DNA from: Streptomyces echinatus
GTDB taxonomy: Bacteria > Actinomycetota > Actinomycetes > Streptomycetales > Streptomycetaceae
Length of the DNA: 64,000 nt
Reading direction: 5' to 3'
Assembly (NCBI RefSeq): GCF_014203595.1
Contig: NZ_JACHJK010000004.1
Location: 1 to 64,000 of the forward strand
The number at the start of each line of letters is the position of its first letter. Positions within the stretch are counted from its first letter, which is position 1. Under the pieces are notes generated by a model. It made no database searches and was not told the DNA's origin. It saw only the letters and a list, made by a program, of their open reading frames with translations. Made by a program: the position numbers and the translations under genes. This document shows positions 47,238-54,607 of this stretch, in pieces.

Positions 47238-48650
47238 TCACCGCGCCCTCGCCCGCAGGAACACCCCGCCGGCCAGGGTGCCGAGGAGCGCGAGGGCCGC
47301 GTTCAGCGCGATCGCGGTCTTCAGGCCGCCGAGGACGGCCAGGGCGCCCGTACCGCTCATGGCGGCGGTGGCGACGGCGCTCATCACCGGCGTGCCCATG
47401 GTGATGCCGATCTGCTGGGTCATCGTCGCGAGCCCGGTGGCCAGGCCCTGTTCGTGGTCGGCGAGGCCGGACGTGGCCGTCACCATGAAGCCGACGATGA
47501 CCAGCATGTTGCCCACACCGCCCGCGAAGGTCGCGGCCAGCAGCAGCCAGAGCGAGGAACGGCCGTCGCCGAGGCCGAGCAGGGCCGCCGTGGACAGGGC
47601 CTGGACGAGACCGCCGGCCCACAGCACCCGGCCGACGCCGAGCCCGCCGATCAGCCGCGGGGCGAGAGCGCCGCCGACGACGGTCCCCGCACCCAGCACA
47701 CCGAACGACAGCCCGGCGGCCAGCGGGGAGAAGCCGAGCACCTCCTGCAGATAGAGGGTCAGCAGGAACACCAGGGACGTCTCGGTGAAGAACGCCACCA
47801 GACCGGTGACATTGCCCCAGGCCACCGACCGCCTGCCGAGCACGCCCAGCGGCACCAGCGGGGCGGACACCCGGCGTTCGACGGCCACGAACACCAGCAG
47901 CAGCACCGCACCGGCCGCCAGCGGCAGCAGCGTGGCCGGCGCGCCCCAGCCGTGCTCACCGGCCCCGGTCAGGCCGAGGACGACGGCCAGCAGCCCGAGC
48001 GTGACCGTGACGGCCCCCGGCACGTCCAGCCCCGGGCGCTCGGCGGGCCGGGACTCGGCGATGACCGCGGGCGCGACGAGGAGCACGGCGAGTGCCACCG
48101 GGACGTTGACGAAGAAGGCCCAGCGCCAGGACAGCAGGTCGGTCAGCAGGCCGCCGAGGATCGCGCCCGTGGTGAAACCGGCCGACATCAGCGCCCCGTT
48201 GAGGCCGAGCGCCCTCTCCCGCAGCGGGCCCTCCGGGAAGGACGTCGTCAGCAGCGAGAGCCCGGCCGGGGTCACCGCCGCCGTGGCCAGCCCCTGGAAC
48301 ACCCGGGCCGCGACGAGCACCTCCGGGCCCGTCGCCAGCCCGCCCGCCAGCGAGGCCGCGCCGAGGACGACGAGCCCGCCGAGGAACACCCGGCGGCGGC
48401 CGAAGAGATCGGCGACCCGCCCGAACAGCAGGGTGAACCCGGCGGCGCACAGGGCGAACGCCGTGCCGATCCACTGCAGACGGTCGAGCGGGAAGCCCAG
48501 GCCGGCACCGATCACCGGCAGGGCCACGTTCAGGATGGAGAAGTCCACGGCCAGCATGAACTGGGCCGCGAGCAGCAGCACCAGCACCAGGCGGAGCCGC
48601 GGGGTCAGGGCGGCGGGTGCGCCGGCCGGCCGGGTCGCTACGACGGACAT
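47238..48650 (-). CDS. MFS drug exporter (DHA2/EmrB-QacA type)
   Basis: 470 residues with 12-14 hydrophobic segments. Motif C of the antiporters is visible (TPAGLSLLTTSF), as are ALCAAGFTLLFGRVADLFGR and RRRVFLGG of motif A. Such pumps export antibiotics or dyes using the proton gradient. The divergent XRE-type regulator gene, 200 bases away, is the likely controller. Confidence 0.9.
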   Translation of the reverse strand: MSVVATRPAGAPAALTPRLRLVLVLLLAAQFMLAVDFSILNVALPVIGAGLGFPLDRLQWIGTAFALCAAGFTLLFGRVADLFGRRRVFLGGLVVLGAASLAGGLATGPEVLVAARVFQGLATAAVTPAGLSLLTTSFPEGPLRERALGLNGALMSAGFTTGAILGGLLTDLLSWRWAFFVNVPVALAVLLVAPAVIAESRPAERPGLDVPGAVTVTLGLLAVVLGLTGAGEHGWGAPATLLPLAAGAVLLLVFVAVERRVSAPLVPLGVLGRRSVAWGNVTGLVAFFTETSLVFLLTLYLQEVLGFSPLAAGLSFGVLGAGTVVGGALAPRLIGGLGVGRVLWAGGLVQALSTAALLGLGDGRSSLWLLLAATFAGGVGNMLVIVGFMVTATSGLADHEQGLATGLATMTQQIGITMGTPVMSAVATAAMSGTGALAVLGGLKTAIALNAALALLGTLAGGVFLRARAR

Positions 48651-48850
48651 GACGAGGGTCCCCTCTGGATGACGGAGGATGAGCGGCGAAGTCGCCGGAC
48701 CAGAGACTCGTCCCGTCCCGCCGCCGCAACCAGCACCCCCGTGCGACCGGCCGGCGCGAGGGTGGTCATCGCATGACCACCCTCAGGCATCCCCTTTCCG
48801 CGGCCCGCGGGGCAGGATGGACGTCGACCGTCCCTCGTCTGGAGGCACAC

Positions 48851-49735
48851 ATGGGCGCCCCGTCCGAGCTGGGAGACTTCCTCAAGTCCCGTCGTGCCGC
48901 GGTGCGGCCGCAGGACGTCGGCCTCGCGACCGCGCCGGAGCGCCGCCGGGTCGCCGGGCTGCGCCGCGAGGAACTGGCCCTGCTCGCGGGCGTCAGCATC
49001 ACCCACTACACCCGCCTCGAACAGGGCCGGGCGGCCGGTGTCTCCGACTCCGTCCTGGACGCGATCGCCCGCACCCTGCGGCTCACCGAGGACGAGACCG
49101 CCCACCTCAGGGACCTGGCCCGGCCCGCCGTACGGCGCCGCCCGGCCGCGCCCCGCGCCGAGCACGCGAGCCCGTCGGCCCGTCAGCTGCTGGCGGCCAT
49201 GACGGACGTGCCCGCGCTCGTCCTGGACCGGCGGGGCGACGTCCTGGCCTGGAACCGGCTCGGCCACGCCCTGCTCGCCGGGCACCTGCCCCGGGAGGCC
49301 GCCGGGACGCCCGCGGACCGGCCGAACCTGGTCCGGATGCTGTTCCTGGACGAGCGGTACCGGGAGCGGTACGCCGACTGGAAGGAGGAGGCGCACCTCG
49401 CGGTCGCCTCCCTGCGCCTGGTCGCCGGCCGGCACCCCGACGACCGGGCGCTGGCCGAACTGATCGGCCGGCTGTCCATCCAGAGCGACGAATTCACCGC
49501 GCTGTGGGCCCGGCACCCGGTCCGCACCTGCGTCTCGGGGCGCAAGTCGCTGCGCCATCCGGCGGTCGGCGCGCTGGAGCTGAGCTTCGAGAGCCTGGAC
49601 CTTCCCGGCTCCGAGGGGCAGCGCCTCATCGCCTACACGGCCGAGCCCGGCACCCCGTCCGACGCGGCCCTGCGCCTGCTGGCCGCCACGGCCGCCGCCC
49701 CCGCCGCCGAACCCGCCCCCTTCCCGCTCGGCTGA
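48851..49735 (+). CDS. XRE regulator with MmyB-like ligand domain
   Basis: 294 residues. The N-terminal XRE helix-turn-helix (VAGLRREELALLAGVSITHY, TRLEQGRAAGVSDSVLDAIA) is followed by the MmyB-like PAS-type domain (PALVLDRRGDVLAWNRLGHA, NLVRMLFLDERYRERYADW, LGFESLDLPG-like end). This family is widespread in Streptomyces, binds fatty-acid-like ligands in known cases, and usually controls a divergent SDR or transporter gene. ATG 48851 follows GGAGG directly; an ATG at 48773 would add 26 residues. It is divergent from the MFS exporter. Confidence 0.92.
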   Translation: MGAPSELGDFLKSRRAAVRPQDVGLATAPERRRVAGLRREELALLAGVSITHYTRLEQGRAAGVSDSVLDAIARTLRLTEDETAHLRDLARPAVRRRPAAPRAEHASPSARQLLAAMTDVPALVLDRRGDVLAWNRLGHALLAGHLPREAAGTPADRPNLVRMLFLDERYRERYADWKEEAHLAVASLRLVAGRHPDDRALAELIGRLSIQSDEFTALWARHPVRTCVSGRKSLRHPAVGALELSFESLDLPGSEGQRLIAYTAEPGTPSDAALRLLAATAAAPAAEPAPFPLG

Positions 49736-49804
49736 CGGCACCGGCCTCCTCGTCCACCCCGTCCGACACGGCCACCCCGAACCACACCGCCCGCCCCGAA
49801 CCCC

Positions 49805-50704
49805 CTAGGCCCGCGGCCGCACCCCGAGGACGTCGAGCATGGCCCGGGTGGCCGGGCTGGGGTTGAAGCGGCTCCACGCCAGGTATTCGACGCGGTGCGG
49901 CCCGTCGACCACCGGGACCAGCGCCAGCCCGGGATCCTCGGCGGCCAGCGGCCGGATGAACGCCGAGGGCAACAGCGCGATGCCGAGCCCGCCCGCGATC
50001 AGCCGGGTGATCAGCTCGACCACACCGGCCTCGTACGCGACATCGCGGACCAGACCCGCCGCGGCGAACGCCCGGTCCGACTGGGCCCGGCCGGGCGTGC
50101 CGGCCACGAAGTCCACGAACGTCTCCCCGGCGATCTCCCGCAGGGTCACCCGGGAAGCCCCCGCCAGCCGGTGCCCGGCCGCCACCGCCAGCACATGCTC
50201 GTCGTGATCGAGCACGACGCTCTCCACCCCCGAGGGCCGCTCGCCCTCCGGCAGCCCGAGGAAGGCGATGTCCAGGTCACCGCTGCGGATCGCCGCCGCC
50301 AGTTCGTCACTGCGCCCGGACCGCAGCATCACCCGGACCTCCGGATGCTGAGCGCGGTACCGCTGCAGCAACTCCGGTACGTCCACGGCGGCGGCGGTCA
50401 CGATCACGCCCACGGCGAGCCGGCCGCGCACCACGCCGGCCGCCGCGGACGCGTCGGCCACCGCGCGGTCGGCGGCGGCCAGGCACTCCCGCGCGGCCGC
50501 CACGAACGCCGCCCCGGCACTGGTCAGTTCGACGCGCCGGCTGGACCGCGCGAACAGCCGCACACCCAACTCCCGCTCCAGGGCGGCGATCCGGTGACTG
50601 AGCGAGGACTGCACCACGGCGCAGCGTTCGGCGGCGCGGGTGAAGTTACGGGTCTCGGCGACGGCGACCACGTACCGCATCTGCTGAAGATCCACGGCAG
50701 CCAT
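49805..50704 (-). CDS. LysR-family transcriptional regulator
   Basis: 299 residues. The N-terminal HTH is typical (MRYVVAVAETRNFTRAAERC, VVQSSLSHRIAALERELGVR), followed by the effector-binding domain (GRLAVGVIVTAAAVDVPELL, LDIAFLGLPEG). ATG 50704 begins 9 residues before the conserved start. It is divergent from an EamA transporter gene with a 70-base shared control region. Confidence 0.93.
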   Translation of the reverse strand: MAAVDLQQMRYVVAVAETRNFTRAAERCAVVQSSLSHRIAALERELGVRLFARSSRRVELTSAGAAFVAAARECLAAADRAVADASAAAGVVRGRLAVGVIVTAAAVDVPELLQRYRAQHPEVRVMLRSGRSDELAAAIRSGDLDIAFLGLPEGERPSGVESVVLDHDEHVLAVAAGHRLAGASRVTLREIAGETFVDFVAGTPGRAQSDRAFAAAGLVRDVAYEAGVVELITRLIAGGLGIALLPSAFIRPLAAEDPGLALVPVVDGPHRVEYLAWSRFNPSPATRAMLDVLGVRPRA

Positions 50705-50712
50705 GGTCCTCG

Positions 50713-50754
50713 TTCATGGCTGTGATGACAATCATGCTTTGGTTTCATGGCTGT
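50713..50754. promoter_or_regulatory. LysR-type control region
   Basis: Two direct copies of TTCATGGCTGT (50713-50723 and 50744-50754) are spaced 31 bases apart, about three helical turns. Between them lies the palindrome ATGA-CAA-TCAT (50725-50735), which fits the T-N11-A core of LysR sites. Confidence 0.65.
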
Positions 50755-50774
50755 TCGGGCCGAGACTTCCACAC

Positions 50775-51701
50775 ATGCCCCTCACGCCGACCCGCCACCC
50801 ACCGGCCCCGCCCCGGACGCCGTCCGCGCACCGGGCGGCCGTCGTCGCCCTGACCGCGCTCGCCCCCGCCGCGTGGGGCACGACCTACGCCGTCACCACC
50901 GAGCTCCTCCCGCCCGGACACCCGCTGTTCGCCGGGCTCATGCGCGCCCTGCCCGCCGGACTGCTCGGCCTGGCCCTCACCCGCGTACTCCCGCGCGGGG
51001 ACTGGTGGTGGAAGACCGCCGTCCTGGGCGCGCTCAACATCGGCGCCCTGTTCCCGCTGCTGTTCCTGGCGGCCGAGCGCCTCCCCGGCGGCGTCGCCGC
51101 CACCCTGTCCGCCACGCAGCCGCTGCTGGTCGCCGCCCTGGCCATCCCGGTGCTCCGCGACCGGCCGAGTGTCTGGCGCTGGACCTGGGGCGTGCTCGGC
51201 GTGGCCGGCGTCGGACTCGTCGTACTCGGCCCGCAGGCCCGCCTGGACGCCGTCGGCGTGCTCGCCGGCCTCGGCGGTACGGCGGCCATGGCCGCGGGCG
51301 TCGTCCTCACCAAGCGCTGGGGCCGCCCGGCGGGCGCGGGTCCCCTCACCCTGGCCGCCTGGCAGCTCACGGCCGGCGGACTGCTGCTGCTCCCGACGGC
51401 CCTGGCGGTCGAGGGGCTGCCGCACCGGATCGACGCGGGCGCCGCCGGCGGCTACCTGTGGCTCGGCAGCATGGGCGGTCTGATCGCCTACACGCTCTGG
51501 TTCCGTGGCATAGCCGAGCTCCCGGTCGGCGCCTCGGCCCCCCTCGTCCTCCTCTCCCCGCTGGTGGCCACGGTCGTCGGCACGGCCATGGGCGAAGCCC
51601 TGAGCCTGGCGCAGACGCTCGGCTTCGTCCTGGCGCTGGCGGCGATGCTGGCGGCCCAGCTGAATCCACCGAAGACCGCGACGAAGGAACCGATCCGATG
51701 A
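50775..51701 (+). CDS. EamA-family (DMT) transporter
   Basis: 308 residues with ten hydrophobic segments in two EamA repeats (APAAWGTTYAVTTELLPPGH, NIGALFPLLFLAAERLPGGV, TLSATQPLLVAALAIP, LGSMGGLIAYTLWFRGIAEL). These export metabolites or amino acids. ATG 50775 has no clear ribosome site; the divergent LysR gene likely controls it. The next gene starts inside its stop codon (ATGA). Confidence 0.92.
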   Translation: MPLTPTRHPPAPPRTPSAHRAAVVALTALAPAAWGTTYAVTTELLPPGHPLFAGLMRALPAGLLGLALTRVLPRGDWWWKTAVLGALNIGALFPLLFLAAERLPGGVAATLSATQPLLVAALAIPVLRDRPSVWRWTWGVLGVAGVGLVVLGPQARLDAVGVLAGLGGTAAMAAGVVLTKRWGRPAGAGPLTLAAWQLTAGGLLLLPTALAVEGLPHRIDAGAAGGYLWLGSMGGLIAYTLWFRGIAELPVGASAPLVLLSPLVATVVGTAMGEALSLAQTLGFVLALAAMLAAQLNPPKTATKEPIR

Positions 51702-52474
51702 AGGCGGACATGAAGCGAGACACGAAGGCCGACACCAGGGCGGACATGAAGGCAGACGCGGAGACCGTGGAGGCAGGCGTGGAGACGGGTGTGACGGCAG
51801 GCGTGGAGACGGGTGTGACGGCAGGCATGACGATCGCGGTGCTCGGTGCCACCGGGATGGTGGGCGGCCGGGTGATCGCCGAGGCCACCGCACGCGGGCA
51901 CCGGGTCCTGGCCCTGTCCCGCAAGCCGGTGGAGGAGACCCCCGGCGTGACCCCGGTCCCGCTGGACGCGAACGACCCGGAGGCCGTGCGCGAGGCGCTG
52001 TCGGACTCCGGGGCGGAGGCGGTCGTCCTGGCCGTCCGCACCCACCCGGTGGACGAGGACTTCCTGCTGGGCGTCACCCGGACCGTGCTGGACACCGCCG
52101 CGCACCTCGGCATCCGCGTCCTGGTGGTGGGCGGAGCCGGCGCCCTGCGCAGCCCCGGCACGCCCGGCCTCCTGGTGGCCGACGACCCCGCCTACGTGCC
52201 ACCGGAGTGGCGGCCGGTCGCCGCGGCGGGCGTGGCGCAGCTGAGCGCCTGCCGGAGCCACCCGCACACCGACTGGGTCTACCTGAGCCCCCCGGCCCAC
52301 CTCGAACCCGGTCCCCGCACCGCCCGCTACCACCGCGGCACGGACACCCTCCTGACGGCGACCGACGGCCGCTCGTGGATCAGCGCCGAGGACCTGTCCG
52401 TGGCCGTCCTGGACGAACTGGAGACCCCCGGCCAGGACCACCACATCACGGCCGTCCACGCCCACGAGCACTGA
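51698..52474 (+). CDS. NAD(P)H-binding SDR-like protein with unusual N-terminal extension
   Basis: 258 residues from ATG 51698, which overlaps the EamA stop. The core begins at MTIAVLGATGMVGGRVIAEA, an atypical SDR Rossmann site, followed by VLALSRKPVEE, VVLAVRTHPVDEDF, VLVVGGAGALRSPG and TDWVYLSPPAH; no catalytic Tyr-Lys pair is clear. The first 43 residues are odd: Lys/Asp/Met-rich repeats and then a duplicated octapeptide (GVETGVTA). The true start could be ATG 51827, at the core, but that codon lacks a ribosome site. Confidence 0.75.
   Translation: MKADMKRDTKADTRADMKADAETVEAGVETGVTAGVETGVTAGMTIAVLGATGMVGGRVIAEATARGHRVLALSRKPVEETPGVTPVPLDANDPEAVREALSDSGAEAVVLAVRTHPVDEDFLLGVTRTVLDTAAHLGIRVLVVGGAGALRSPGTPGLLVADDPAYVPPEWRPVAAAGVAQLSACRSHPHTDWVYLSPPAHLEPGPRTARYHRGTDTLLTATDGRSWISAEDLSVAVLDELETPGQDHHITAVHAHEH
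51779..51826. repeat. 24-bp perfect tandem duplication
   Basis: Two identical copies of a 24-base unit (GTGGAGACGGGTGTG then ACGGCAGGC) at 51779-51802 and 51803-51826, in frame in the N-terminal extension of the SDR-like gene and ending at ATG 51827. Confidence 0.9.
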
Positions 52475-52537
52475 CCCGCGCCGGGAATCGGGGGGTCGAT
52501 CGGGGAGTGCGTCCGTGCCACCCCGCGGCGAGGTCGA

Positions 52538-52562
52538 CCGGGTGGCCGGCCGAGCCACCCGG
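52538..52562. terminator. Hairpin between convergent genes
   Basis: CCGGGTGGC and GCCACCCGG form a 9-bp stem with a 7-base loop; a related imperfect copy follows at 52571-52596. The 265-base gap 52475-52739 between the convergent SDR-like and SDR genes holds nothing else that I can support. Confidence 0.5.
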
Positions 52563-52739
52563 CGACGCGGGCGATCGGGTGGCCGGCCGGGTCACCCCGC
52601 GGCGCCGGCGCTTGGGCCCCGCCGGGCGGCGCGCCGGGACCCGGACGGCGTGGAGGGCGCCACGCCGCGCCACCGGCGCAGTGCGCGACGTGCGAGATCC
52701 GGCCGGCCGTCCGAGCCCCGGGGACGGGGGGTCCGGGGC

Positions 52740-53567
52740 TCAGACGGCGGTGGAGAGCGCCACGTGGCGCCACTGGTCGAGTTCGCGCCGTACCAGATCC
52801 AGCTTCGCCTCGACGCGCTCGACCGCGTCCGTGCCCAGCTGCAGGCGCAGCGGGGGCTCCGCGGCCTCGGTGACGTCGACGACCGCCTTGGCCGCCTTGG
52901 CCGGATCGCCCGGCTGGCGGCCGTCGTTGGCGGCCATCGCCTCGCGCACCGGTCCCGCGCCGGCGTCGTAATCCGCGAGGGAGGCCGGCTCGACCCGGAG
53001 GCTCGAACCGCTAAGGAAGTCGGTGCGGAACCCGCCCGGCTCCACGATCGTGACACGGACGCCGAGCGGTGCCAGTTCGCCGTGCAGTGCCTCGGAGACG
53101 CCCTCGAGCGCGAACTTCGACGCGCCGTACAGGCCCACGGCCGGAGCGGTGGCGAAGCCGCCCACGGAGCTGATGTTCAGGACGTGTCCGGACCGCTGGG
53201 CACGCAACGTCGGCAGCGTCGCCCGCAAGGTGTTGAGCACGCCGAACACGTTGACGTCGAACAGGTCCCGGGCGGCCTTGTCGGAGACCTCCTCGATCGC
53301 GCCCACGAGACCGTAACCGGCGTTGTTGACCACGACGTCGATCCGGCCGAACTCCGCCAGGCCGGCCTCCACCGCGGCCGCCAGTTGCGCCGGCTCGGTC
53401 ACGTCCGCGGTCACCGCCAGCAGTCCGTCCGGCTTTTCCGGGTACGCCCGGAGCACCGCCGACGCGTCCCTCGCCGTGGCGATCACACTGTGACCCCGCT
53501 CCAGCGCCTCACGGGTGATCTCCGCACCGAGTCCGCGCGACGCACCGGTGACAAACCAAACGCTCAT
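52740..53567 (-). CDS. Short-chain dehydrogenase/reductase
   Basis: 275 residues, classical SDR: cofactor site WFVTGASRGLGAEITREAL, NNAGYGLVGAIEE, catalytic Ser in LNISSVGGFA and the Tyr-x-x-x-Lys pair in LYGASKFALEG, then VEPGGFRTDF. ATG 53567 gives the conserved N-terminus. It is divergent from a MerR regulator and has a palindrome upstream typical of MerR-controlled promoters. Confidence 0.92.
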   Translation of the reverse strand: MSVWFVTGASRGLGAEITREALERGHSVIATARDASAVLRAYPEKPDGLLAVTADVTEPAQLAAAVEAGLAEFGRIDVVVNNAGYGLVGAIEEVSDKAARDLFDVNVFGVLNTLRATLPTLRAQRSGHVLNISSVGGFATAPAVGLYGASKFALEGVSEALHGELAPLGVRVTIVEPGGFRTDFLSGSSLRVEPASLADYDAGAGPVREAMAANDGRQPGDPAKAAKAVVDVTEAAEPPLRLQLGTDAVERVEAKLDLVRRELDQWRHVALSTAV

Positions 53568-53616
53568 GTTCCCTGCACTCCGATCGCCCGACTGGCCAAC
53601 GGCTCGACGCTAGAAG

Positions 53617-53632
53617 CTAGAGTCATGTCTAG
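53617..53632. promoter_or_regulatory. MerR-type operator
   Basis: CTAGA-GTCATG-TCTAG in the 93-base gap between the divergent SDR and MerR genes, preceded by another CTAG-rich half site (GCTAGAAG). Such AT-rich CTAG palindromes with spacers near 19 bases between promoter boxes are typical MerR targets. Confidence 0.6.
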
Positions 53633-53660
53633 ATCAATGGCTGTGTGACGGGGGTCACTC

Positions 53661-54113
53661 ATGGACCTGAGTATCGGTGAGGTGGCGGAGCGCAGCGGGC
53701 TGAGCGTTCACGCACTGCGGTTCTACGAGCGGGAGGGCCTGTTCGCCAACCCGGTGCGCCGCCTGTCCAACGGCCGCCGGGTCTACCACGAGGAAGACCT
53801 GGAGTGGCTGGCGATCTGCACGAAGCTGCGCTCCTCCGGCATGTCGCTGGCACTGATCCGGCAGTACATCGAGCTGGTCCGGCAGGGCCCCGGCAACGAA
53901 CAGGAGCGGCTGGAACTGCTGCGCCGGCACGAGAACCATGTCCGGGCGCAGATCGCGGAGTTGCAGGAGACGCTGAACGTGATGCGGAACAAGGTGCGGA
54001 TCTACGAGGACCACGTCGCCCGCGGCGAGGCCGACCGCCTCTGGAACCCGACCCACCGCCCCACCACCGAGCCCGCCCCCGACCAGGAGTGCCCCCGGTC
54101 AGAGGGCGCCTGA
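53661..54113 (+). CDS. MerR-family transcriptional regulator
   Basis: 150 residues. N-terminal winged helix (LSIGEVAERSGLSVHALRFY, EREGLFANPVRRLSNGRRVY), then a coiled-coil helix (QERLELLRRHENHVRAQIAE, LQETLNVMRNKVRIYEDH). It lacks the metal-binding Cys of MerR and resembles regulators of SDR or aldo-keto reductase genes that sense aldehydes. ATG 53661 is preceded by GGGGGTCACTC. It is the last gene of the core region before the island. Confidence 0.92.
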   Translation: MDLSIGEVAERSGLSVHALRFYEREGLFANPVRRLSNGRRVYHEEDLEWLAICTKLRSSGMSLALIRQYIELVRQGPGNEQERLELLRRHENHVRAQIAELQETLNVMRNKVRIYEDHVARGEADRLWNPTHRPTTEPAPDQECPRSEGA

Positions 54114-54157
54114 TCCCCCGCTCGGCACCGCCGCCCGAGCCCCCTGGCGACCTCGGC

Positions 54158-54365
54158 TCAGGGCCACACCAGGCAATAAGGCTGATGTCCCGCCTCGTGC
54201 AGCCGATGGCTGAAGTCCTGCCACTCGTGCAGCGATTGGTGGCGGGATGGCGCTGGCCTGGCGTTTCGCAAGGAAATGTGCGTTGACCTGGGAAAACTCC
54301 TCTCGGTAGTTCTCACGGGTCAACGCCGTTTCCCAGGCGCATGTGCCCTGGATGTGCCCCCGGCG
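54158..54365 (-). pseudogene. Frameshifted gene fragment at the island edge
   Basis: On the minus strand one frame reads GTCAWETALTRENYREEFSQ and VNAHFLAKRQASAIP, then a one-base shift near 54255 is needed to continue with RHQSLHEWQDFSHRLHEAGH and QPYCLVWP followed by a TGA at 54158-54160. Both halves look like real protein, not GC-shadow sequence, and the join is out of frame, so I read it as the decayed 3' part of a gene. The family is not recognised, and no start codon is clear. Confidence 0.4.
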
Positions 54366-54595
54366 GTGATCGGCTGGCTAGGCGGGCAGGGTGCCGCGGT
54401 GTGGCTCGCGACGATGCAGTTCACGGCCGTCAGTAGCCGTTCGAGCGCTGGGGCGACGCTATGCACCCCGGGGCAAGCGGCCTGACGCCGACGGCACAGG
54501 CTACAGCGGAGGGGCCCTGCGGTTCGTAGGTAGGTGGAGAGCAAGTTGAGGAGACCAGACCGTGCATCATCTGTACCAAGTGACCATGGACGCGT
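54366..54595. other. Intergenic, island left flank
   Basis: 230 bases with no frame that I can support on either strand and no direct repeat or tRNA fragment that would mark an attachment site. GC is lower than in the preceding core genes. Confidence 0.4.
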
Positions 54596-54607
54596 CATAA
54601 TGGCGCG
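54596..54607 (+). promoter_or_regulatory. Probable -10 element for a leaderless transcript
   Basis: CATAAT (54596-54601) lies 6 bases before ATG 54608, where a transcript start is expected at or next to the A of the start codon. No Shine-Dalgarno-like sequence precedes this ATG. The -35 region (about 54573-54578) is weak. Confidence 0.45.

Noticed and set aside
54276..54598. Two short frames (69 residues plus, 92 residues minus) before the helicase gene
   Set aside because: No family pattern or ribosome site; they overlap each other and one covers the probable promoter.
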